From contig CAJUBZ010000013.1 in NCBI GenBank assembly GCA_910584795.1, positions 1 to 64,000 on the forward strand: 64,000 nucleotides of DNA, given 5' to 3'. The translations under genes were made by a program, and so were the position numbers. Below, in pieces: positions 50,801 through 62,800 of the stretch. Source of the DNA: an uncultured Eubacterium sp. GTDB lineage: Bacteria > Bacillota > Clostridia > Lachnospirales > Lachnospiraceae. Below the pieces are notes generated by a model. That model had not been told where the DNA came from. It did no database searches and saw nothing but the letters and a program-made list of their open reading frames with translations. Positions within the stretch are counted from its first letter, which is position 1; every line of letters starts with the position of its first letter.

Positions 50801-53800
50801 GCAATGCTACGCCTTCTCCTGCAGGCAAATCAGAGATAGTTGTTGATTTGTCCGGAAGTGTGGGAAATAAAACAACAAAAGATGTTAATGTTAGGGGATT
50901 TTTGACAAAGACAGTTACGATTTCCGGTTTTAAGAATGTTGCCGACATAAATCAGATAAGACTTTATAACTGGGATAAAGATTCGAGTAAAGATAATGCT
51001 GATATTACAATTCCGTTTAAGGAATTAGAAGTAAAAGACGGTGCCGTTACGATAAAACTTGAAGATTACGACCAAATTGAATATTTAAAATATATGGTTG
51101 TTGACATGGATGAGTTTTATGGTGGTGGAGCCAAGGATACTCCGGAAATGGAAATTCAGTTCAATGGAGACACAAACTGGGTTGATTATCTGGATGCAAA
51201 ATTGACATTTACACCGGAAGACGAGTCTATCCGGGGACAGGGAAATACGAAAGGAACCGTAAGTCTTACAGACCGTTTGTATGTACAGAAACCATATGCG
51301 GATATTCATGCAAATCTTCACTATTATGAATTTAGTGGTACACCAAAACCTGGTGAGACTAATAGAGACGGAAATGATATGTATTTAGGTCTTCCGTATG
51401 ACAGAGATTTTACTTATACGATTGATGTGGGGAATTCATATATATCAAAACTGGATGATTTTGATATCACAATTGACGTCCCTGTAAATGATAATAAGCA
51501 GGGACAAGAGGCAAATACAGGATTTCATACAACAGGTTTTAGAATCAGTAAGGAATTGATAGAGCAGTATGAGAAATTAGAAACAATTACTTTCTTTGAT
51601 GCAGACAGTAATGAAGGCAAGACATTTACTGTTGATTACGAGGAAGGAAGACTCATATCAAAAGATGATGACACGGTTATAGAGGGAATTGTCTTAAATG
51701 GTGATATCTATATTGATGAGCAAAAGATATTTACAGAGTTTGGAATGAATATTCCAAATCTGAAAAAGATTGTTGTTACAGGAAAAGGATTTCAGGCAAA
51801 TCCGGATGCTCCGGCAGACGAGAAGCATAGGATTACTCTTTACGGGTTCTCAGATTCTGCAATTCATTCATGGAATAAAATGGACGTGAATGGAACGAAT
51901 TATCTTTGTGGTTTCCGTGGAGAAAAATCGGAATATGTATTAAACAGTCATGATACGGCACAGGCCTATATCAGCAAAATGTATTTTGATACAACAATTG
52001 TTGCAGGATATAAGGATAATAATGATAATGGAAAGCGTTTTGATGAGGTCAGTGACTCTTATGAGCATGTCAGAGCAGAGGATTGGCATAGTGGTTATGG
52101 TTGGAGTGATCATTGGCCGGATGATGACGAATTAGATATCGGTTATAAGGCAATTGGCTCTTATATGATTGATTTTAGACAGTATTTAAATGCAGGAGAG
52201 AATCATCCAAGTGATGCACATCATCATGAGTTAAATGATATGGCAGTACATGGGTATCCGACATACAAATGTTATCCATATGATTATATCTATACGCAGT
52301 CTATGAATACGGCAGCAGATGTACAGATGACAGTTGATTTGCCATCAGATTCTTTTGATGCTTATTATATGAAAGTACATCCAAAGGCATATAAATATCT
52401 GGAGTCGGTAAAGATACATCGAAGTGGCGATGATAAAGATACATGGACTACGGCTACAGACTGGAAAGATTCTGTAGAAAAAATTACGGGAAATACAGAA
52501 AAAGACAGTTATTACAGGGTAGACCTTCGTAAATTAGAAGATGGTTATGGAATTTATAAAAGCCCATTAATTGATTATGAAGTAGATAAACCTGTAGACA
52601 AAATTACTATCACATTAAACATTAACAGAGATGCTTCAGAAGAAAAAGACGGAAATATTGTTGCAAAAAATGCAGATTATGGAACATGGTATGAGCAGAC
52701 AAAATATATGTTTGAAGTTACGGGACGTTTCTACAAAGCAGGTATGGCAGATGCAACAGCTTCAACCAAAATGGATATTGGAAATCTGATAGAGCGGCCA
52801 TATGCCAAAGCAAAAAGAAGAACAGATCAGGGCAGAACAAATGGTTGGAATAACATTGATTCTGCATACCGTTCACCATGGTCGTATCAGGATTATTATG
52901 ATCCGTGTGGTTCATCATGGCATGATTATCGTGATTATAAGTCTGCACATCTGTTTTCAACAGCCAAGGTTTATGTGGCTTCAGCAGTTAATAATGTACA
53001 AAAAGGTGTACACACAAAGGCTGATCAGGAGACAGATGAGCGTGCAAAATTCTCAAAATATAATGAGTATGTTGTCAGTTTCTGGCAGGCAGAAGAAGGC
53101 AGTACTCATGACTGTTATAATGCACATACAGGAATAGGGCATGCGGATAGTCATTCGCTCAATAATGATCCATACAACTGGTCAGGAAAACGTTCTTTTA
53201 CAGATCAGTTGACATTGACAGATACACTGCCTTATGTGAGACCGGATAAGGAGACAGGTCATTTTGGTTTCCTTACGAAGAAGATTTTTATATCTGAGGA
53301 TTTAAAACAGTATATTGATAAGGTGGTTGTATCTAAGAAAAAAGCGGTATTAAATGAAGATGGTACATGCAATGAACAAAATTTAGCAGATACAATTGAA
53401 ATCGCAGGTGCTGATCTTATCAAAGAGGATGTGAATGCAGAAAGACCGGAACAGATTCAGGGAAGTGACCAGCATGTGGTTCATTCAAATGCTAATAGGA
53501 CTTTCTATGAGATTCCGATTATCTATCCGGATTCAGAAATAGAAGAGACGAAAGGTGCGATTGTACTGGGTGAGGATGAATATGTAACAAAATATGAAAT
53601 ACATATGAAAAATCTGCCGGGTGATGTGGACTATGCAGCTGAATTAAAAGGTCAGGAAGGATTATTTGACTCATATAATCATGGTTCTGGTACGGACCCT
53701 GATGTATATGTGGGAGGAGATGTATATAGAGTAACAGCAGATAATATTATCAATTCCGGAGAGAAATGCGACTGGAATAATATGCAGAGTGCTTCTTATA

Positions 53801-56800
53801 TGCAAAAGAGCAGTGCACCATACTATACATATAATGATAAGGCGTTAATTACATCTTACCGAATTCCTTTCCAGGGAGGATATACGATTACAAGAAATCA
53901 TTCGGGTGACACGATTTATGATTATGAGAATGATAATAAGACGCCGACGACAGCTAAGTTCGACGTAAGAGTGTGGAACCGCAAAGACTTGGATGATGAA
54001 GAAAACCGTTCCGCAGAGATTGATAGTGCAGCGGTTACAAATACAATGAATGGAAACTATCGCCTGAAAAACATTTACATTCCAACAGAGTTTATAGAGG
54101 GAACATGGTTTAATGTTGAGTATTTACAGTTAGATGACACAAAAATTGATATTGAGAAATTAAGAGAAAGTAAATACTTTAAAAAGGTTACGGATGGTAC
54201 ACAGTATATATTTGATGTGAATGGATATATCAGGGATAACCTTGACAAGATGAATACTTTTGCACCAAATAATACAAAGAAGGGGTCAACAGAGTATTAT
54301 CATGAACATATTTCGCAGTTTGTCATTAAATTTAAAGGAATAGAAAAAGAAATCCTTGATGGTGGAGAATTCTTGAATCCATCCAGAGAATCACTGAGCG
54401 ATACGACAATATCAAAGGCTGTTCCTACATTTTCTTATGATGGTGTATATGTAGATAGGCATAAAGAAGATATAGAGAATGACAATTGGACATTTGATTC
54501 AAGACCTACAATTATAAACAATTCAAATCATTATACTTCAACAACGCATAATGAAAATCATGTAGGTGTTAAGTTTACGACAAATGAGAGCGATGCATGG
54601 CCATATGGATATCGTACAGATACAGGAACCGGTAATGATGCATCGGGAACAAAGAAAACAGATTATTATATTGTAAACAATCTAGTAAGTACCATGGTAG
54701 TTGACATGAAGCGTCAGTCGACGCTGAAATCAGGAGAGTCATCCTTTGCTTATGATATTGATGGAGATAAGGAACTTGCAGTAGATAAAAATCATCTGCT
54801 ACCGGATGATTATGTTGAATATCAGATTACTGTGGGAGCAGATGAGGATAGTCTGATTCCTTTATACCATCCGGATGTTCGGTTTAAAGCACCAAAGGGA
54901 CAGCGTATCGTAGGATGGTATGTATCAGGCAATGATTCTGATATTCCAAATGGAGACATTACAGCAAAAGCTGTCTTGGGAGATGGCAATACAGTTACGT
55001 TTGAACAGGAAAAACGTTATTGTAAAGACAGTCAGAATACAGTTACCAATTATAAATGGTTAGATATATCTTGTGGCAATCTGTCAAAGAGTGATGCATA
55101 TAACCAGTTAAATAATGGCGAAAAAATTAAAATTGTTGTGGTAACCCAGTTGACGCATGAGATCAACCCTTTTGAAGGTAAGGTTATCAATGATGATGAA
55201 AAAGAAAGAATATATGTGTATGGGCATCCAAAACACACATATTCACAGTATAGAATATTACATAAAAATGGTCAGATAGACAATCGTGCGTCAGGTGACT
55301 TCTATATCGATAATGCAGAGGGTGCTACATATTATCGTGGACATGGCAATGGTTATTATGAGGCATTCTATGACAGAGAGAGTACCTATTATGCGGATAT
55401 TAGAACGAAATTAAGATTTTTTGACAATCGTTTGGATCTTACATTGAAGTATGTAGACGATTATGATTTACCGGGTAAAAATGAAGATACAAATCCTCAT
55501 CTTGATGAACGGCCGATGATTATTGAACTCAGAGGAGCAGATAAATCAGATGTATATAATGATACACTGCATACATTAAGTTCTGCGACATATACAGTTT
55601 CTTTCCTTTCTGATAACAGAAAAGATGGAAGGTTATTCAAAGGTTTTGATTTAGTAGAAAAACCAGTATTTAAATATCCGGAAAAACTGAATCCTGATGG
55701 AAAACGTAATGCTGCTGTCAAGTATTGTTTCTTTGATGAGATTGGAACAGATAAAGGGATTTATACAGATGGAGAATATACAGAAATATGGTTGTTAGAA
55801 GATAAGGTTATAGAGGGAGACAAACTGACACAGCAGCAGAAGAATGACGGATGCCGTTTATTAAAGGATGCTGTAAAAATTCAGTGGACATATGATGACA
55901 TACCGTCAGAGCCGATTGTATTTGCGACAAGTGAGAAACCATTTGAATTCAGAGGTGTTGGAAGATACCGTGATATCAGAAATAATGCAGAAAAGCAGAC
56001 AAAAATAGCAGATGACAACTTTACTATTGGAATAACAGCTGTTTCTGAACTGGTACATTCTCACAGTGAAAATATTAATAATACAACGGAAGAGGGTATA
56101 TCAGAAGATATAACATATGAAGGAACTGCCAAGGTAGTAGGAAATGGAAGCATTACAAATGTTATTACAAGAGAAAGACCAATTGTTACCCTACATACTC
56201 AGATATTTAACAGTATGGAAGAGGCAGGAGAAGAATATGATGAGAATGCAGCTCAGATAAAGGGTTATCGCCCAGGGGATACAGTATGGTACAAATCAAC
56301 TGTTGTCAACCATGAAAAAGGACAAACACAGCCACAGGGAGCGTTATTGGAGCCGGTTATTTTTGATAAGATTCCGGAATACATTACCACATCCGGGCTG
56401 GATACAAATAATATTAAAGTAAAATGGTATGATGCGGATGGAAAACTAAAAGAAGATATTCCAAACTATACGATTACCCGTGAGAAGTTTGATAATGTTG
56501 CTGATTACGGCGGAGACTTTGTCACAGAGAAGAGTAATACAGATGGATGTTATCAGGGAAGAGGTCATGCATTTGCAGATTTGACTTTTGGTGAATCAGG
56601 TAATAGTACTTCTACACCAATCAACTACAATGTATATGCAATACAGTTTGAAGAAGGTTCACGTCTGGAAATTGGTGAACGTTTAGAAGTTTTCTATGAA
56701 GCAGAAATCAGAGAAGAGAATCTGCCTCTTGCATATACGAAACGTACAGGCACAGATTCTGTTACAAAGACATTTGTAGATTATTATCCGAAGATGGGTG

Positions 56801-59800
56801 AATACTATCAGTGGACACATGGTTATTATACAGGTTACTCTTGGGATGGAAATAATTATTCTTATCCTTATGCGAATGCAGTGAACGGTTTGAGTATACA
56901 GTTTAAGAACCAGAATGACATGATGGATATGAATTATCTTTATCATGATGTCGGTGTCAGCGGAACAAGAAATAAAAATATTGACAGATACGAATATCTG
57001 AAAGATTCAGATGCGTTTATGCCGGGCAGTGGAGCAGACGGAAACAATTATGGAAGAACTGAAATATATGGTTCTAACGGATATCTGAAGGATGAAGATA
57101 TCAGAACGGCAAATAATCAGCAGAGGACATATTATGTACCAACACGTACGGATGGAAAGCATGATGAACTGCCGGTAAGCGAATCTTATAGAAGTCAGTC
57201 TATATCCGGTAATGCCAGAGACTGGTATAGTCGTTTAATGTCCCTTCGTGTGAGAAGTACGAACTGGCAGGGAGAACATAGTGATGCAGTGCTTTGGGCA
57301 GAATCACGTCTGCATCTGCAGACAGCATGGCTGGCTGCAAGTTCAGAGCTGATTGGAGATGAAAATTATCTCAAATCAAAAGAATATCTACCTACAAATT
57401 ATAGAGCAGGTAAGTGGGATCATCATTATAATTCTGACTATTGGTATAGTGGTTGTACAAATATAAGGGATTATACAAGAGAGATTAATGACGATACGAT
57501 TACGACATTAGAATATGACCAGTACTTTACATCACGTATTGGGGCATATAACTATGGAGATTGGGATATTACCGGAGGCATAGAATTTACATATATTATG
57601 CCACAGGGAATCGAACCAAAATTAAATAAGAACGGCACACCGGATTTCAGTGATATTACAGCGGAGATTATGCAGGGAGGTACTTCTGCAAATCCAGATT
57701 ATGAAAAGATTGATAACAGTGATATTACAGTGGAAGTTGTTCAAAAACCTGGTAGTGCAGATGGATATCTGACGCCAAACATTATGAGAGATCCGCTTCT
57801 TAGTACTTCTGTTATGAACAAGACAGGTGATAGTTATGAAGGCAAGGAGCCATATTATACAGCGGAAGAACATACTTCATGGGTACTTAAGATAACTGTT
57901 AAGAAAACACTTGCTAAGTGGTTCAACAGAGGAGATAAAAGTGGCTATGCAATGAGAGTTGACATACCATCTCATGTATATGCTACACCAAAAGATGAGT
58001 ATTGGTATGATGAAGTCATGGTAAAACCTGTCGATACAGAAGAGAATCTTTACTATCAGGTCTATGATACAACAACGCTCTGGGGAAACAATTATCTCCT
58101 GGGAATGCCGACACCGATAAGTACACAGAAGAACGGAATGGACTTTATATGGAATGTTTATTATGTTCATACTCATTCCGGTTCGGAACAGTGTATTGAC
58201 GGTTCAAAGTACTTCTGGAACGGTTCGCCGAACACACCATATATTAACGGTATGAATATTACAAACCGTGAAGTATCAACGCAGGGTGTGACAGAAGACA
58301 GTGTACCGACGGATAACAGACAGGCGTTTTCGAATGGAGTGCGTAATACATATGCCAATACAGGTACCCGTGCACATATGAGAAAACCGATGATTAGAAC
58401 ATGGACTACTATTGGAGAGGACAATGTTGCAGGAAACAAAGCCGCAGATTATTATGTGGACCCACAGGGAGACAGCTCAGCAGTTAATATTCATGTAGAG
58501 AATAAATACTGGCTGAATACATTGGCACCTGAGCTGATGTGGTATGATTATTACACGACGCACTATCGTGAAACATTTAAGGTAAGACATACATATGCTA
58601 CGGATGGCGGTAATATGGGTACGTTATTCTATCCGGTTATCACAGAGATTCTTCCGGCAGGAATTGTGCCAAAGGATGTCAATGGTGATTTATTTACACA
58701 TGATAATGAAGTAAACGGGAAGAAAAAACTGGATTGGACACTGAAAGGTGCAGATTATAATGGAGATAGTCTGGATGAGTTAAAAGAGTATCAGGAAGAG
58801 AAGGAACTTTATCAGTCTACCGTTGAGTATATAGAACTGGCAGGAGAAGAAGGTAAGGTAGAAGGAAGATACAGAATCAGCTTTAAACAGAAGGCTGAGC
58901 CGGATGTAAGAAGTGATAAGAAAATTAAGATTGACTCCGAATCAGCGCGAGTATTTTCATTTAAATTCTTTACAGAGGACGGTCCGGATATTGCAACAAA
59001 AGATGGAAAAGAGGATAAGAGACTCGGTGACCAGTATCAGTCAAACCATACTTTTGTATCCAGTGAATTGGATTACTTTAAATTCTTAATAGATTCTGAT
59101 GCAGTGAATGCAGCTAGAGAGAATCCGTATTTTGTTGGAGGACCATTTGTCAGCACATATGTGAATGGCGGATGGGCAGGAACAATTCCTGATACAAGAA
59201 GAGACAGCGCAGAATCAGGTATCAAGGCAATGTTACCAAAAGTGCCGACGGCGAATAAACTGGGAACAGATTCTGCAATTAATGCTACAGATGAAGGTGG
59301 TGTTAAGCGGTATATTGAAGATGAAAAGAAGATTAAAATTGATGGAACAGAGCTTGATATGGAAGATTATCCAAGCCTGCGTGAGAGTCTGCATCTGAAA
59401 GCAGAAGACAGCGATTTGGATGGAGGATATGATACCTCTAATATGGGTGTTCATACTTCAAGCAGAATCCGTTTGAAATATCCTGTCATAGAAAATAAAA
59501 CTTTCGTATCTAAAAACGAAGCAGAGGCAGTGGATCATCTTGGTGGACGTTCTCCGCAATGGCAGGATGGAATCTATGATTATTATCCATCTCAGGATAA
59601 TCCTGTAGAGTACCTGAACGATTTGTACTTTAACGTAAAAGTTGTAAATGGTGCAGACAGTGTTGGAGCAGAAGACTATTATCATCACGGAAATATGTCT
59701 CATGGTAAGATGAAGGTTACGGTTGTATTACCGTCTATTGTAAGGACTGTTTCGTTGAAGGGCAGTGATGTTTATCTGCTATTTAAAAAGGCAGATGGTG

Positions 59801-62800
59801 AAACTGCTCGAATGAATATAGATGAAGCAGAAGATATGGGATTTGAATTTAAGGTATTAGATCAGTTTATCAGTGATGAGCAAAAAGAGACCATTATCTT
59901 TGAAGTCCGCACGCCGGGAGATTATGCTGATGATATTACAGCAGCAAATTATGATGATTATATTCGAGGTAAACATATGCCTGGATATTTCGGATATAAG
60001 GATACACTGGTAGTCGGAGTTAAGACAACGGTAAGAAACAATATACTAGATACAGAAAATATTGATTTTACGGATGAGTACTGGAAAGACCCGGTATGGG
60101 ATGAAGAGTTCAAAGCAGATGGTTATGTTACTATGGATGATGTGAATGGTGACTATTTAAAGACCATGAATGCTGATGGAGATTTTGATTTATTAACAGA
60201 ATTAGATGGCGCCGGCATCACTTATGAAAGAATGGTGAGTGATGACAAAGAAACGAACACTGACTGGGATGGTGATAAGGATTATACAGATGAGTATGCA
60301 AAGGATGAATCAGCGATTGTAACTCTTATGAAACCGCATTCTACAGTACGTTTAGATACTTCGGTACAGCGTTCAGAGATAGATAATCCTGATTTGGTAG
60401 AGGGAATACAACGTGTTGTAGATGATCCGATTATCAAGAGTGCAGTAAAATTATCCGTATATATGGATCAGGCAGTAAATGAGGGGGGAGCAGTTGGTGA
60501 GTTTGTTGTAGACTGGCGAGTTCCATTCAGATCTACTCTGTTGGGAACAACAGAGGAGGCTCCGGTTACAGAAGACCCTATTACGAAGCGTATCTATGCA
60601 TTGGGAACCGGTGTATGGGAGATTCCGGATACTGCGGGAGATGAGATTTATAGAGAAAAATTAAAAAATGATCTTGATGTGCAGGTGTATGCATTGTGTA
60701 GTGAAGATGCAGAAAATGCCGCAGATGGTGCATCATACAGGAATATTAATAACATGTGGGAAGGAGAGTGGATTAATCTTACAGAACTTTACAATAAACA
60801 TGTGAATGGCATAGAGCGTCCGGGTGTAGATATTGATAAAAATACAATTATCGATATCAGTGATTTATCATTGAAACTATATGGTGAGCGTTCAGAGCTG
60901 GGGCAGAAGATATATCAGGTTCGTTATGTGGTTTCATCTAAGACAGGTGATTATGCAGTGCCGAAGGGATTCCGTCTGGCAATTGATGCAGACCCTGAAA
61001 AAGATGGAAGTCAGGAAATGAATGAGATTGATCCGGAACATGAAAATGTAGATCCACTTCCGGAATCTGTTACATCCGAACCAGATGAAAACGGCGAATA
61101 CTCAGAGGATGCGAAGATTGGAAATGCAGCATTTATTATGCTGACAGGCAGTCATCTCAGCGCAACGAGAAGACATGTAAATCACTTTGCTACAGGATGG
61201 GCAAAATATGATGATACACAATATTGTGTAGACTCTATGCGCACTAGAGCAGGTTATTATATTGCACGTGAATTACCTGTAATAGAGATTGATATGAATA
61301 ATCACTATTTCAAGATTGGAAAGAATCAGGAAGGTAAGAGTGAATATAAGTGGAGCGATGATATTGTTATTAATGATGCATCTCATATGCTCAAGTACAA
61401 GTTACAGTTAAAGAATCTTTCAAATAAAGAGATTGAAAAGACTAATGTGGAAGATGTTGAGGAAGATACAGCAACAAATCCACAGTTAGTGGCAGTACTT
61501 CCGATTATTCAAAATATTGATATGTCTTTGGAAAGTAAAGAACCATTGGTATATAAAAAATATCATGAAGTAGAATATGGCGAGGCAGAATGGGAGAGTA
61601 CATTGTCACCGGATTGTACGGCAAATGTATCATTTAAAGATAGTCAGGCAGCATGGACATGGCATGTAGAGGATAGTAAAGGAAATGTTATTCCAAAGGA
61701 TAAACATGATATTACATCGGTTACAATGGCGATGTATGATAAGATTGCAGGTATTAAATATCTTAGACAGAGACGTATTATGCGTTGGACTTCCAAGGGA
61801 CATCTGGCACCGGGACAAAGAATAATAATAGATTTTATGGTGCCGGTATCTACAGAGGATACGTTTACAACGACAACAGAACTTTTAAGTTGTAAGGCTT
61901 ATGGATTTAAGCCGGGTGCTTTTGTTCCACATATTCCGGCATCAGAGGAAGCTGTTAACTATGCTTACGAGATAGATGCCCGTGATGTGAATGATAATGG
62001 TGAAAGTAATGTTGAAAATACGATTACAGTATCAGTAAATAATATCGGATTTAGTGGAACGAATGCATTTAACCGAACAAAGAGATCTTTCTCAGAATAT
62101 GGTACCGGTCAGAACGAACAGGGAAATGGAAGAGACAGACCTTCTCTTGTACCGGAAGGAACCAACTATGACTTTATATCTTCGATTATTAATCCGGATA
62201 CACAGGGAACAAGTAAGGGATTCCAGCAGCCGGTTATCTATGATGTACTTCCGTTTGTTGGTGACACTCAGTTAGTTGCACAGACAAGTGGTTATGCTGC
62301 ATCAAGAGGTACAGACTGGAGAGGATGGCTGAATCTTGCATCGATTGAGGTAAAGACACAGACGGGAAGTGATGCAAGAACATTGACTGACGGAACCGAC
62401 GTCCATGTCTGGATTGGACCATTTAATTATAGTGGTTCAAAGATTGTAAAGATTCCGATTGAGAAACTTCCGGATGTCAGTCAGACCAGTTCTATTGGTT
62501 TCTATAATCAGATAAGAGGTGAATCCGGAACAGCTATCAATGAAAAATGCAAGTATTTCGTCAGATTGTCAGATTTATTAAGATTAAAGACAACAGATAA
62601 GGAAGCGTACAGCGAGTTAGAGAAACACGCACAGGCGATTTATGTAGAGCCATTAAATAATTATTATCTGGCATCAAATACGAAATTATCTGTTTCATAC
62701 AGATTAAAAGCACCGTTGAATATGCCGCTTAGCAAGAAATACACACCGGAAGATTCCGAAAATATACTGAATGCTACAGCAGATGTAGATGGCTGGAACA

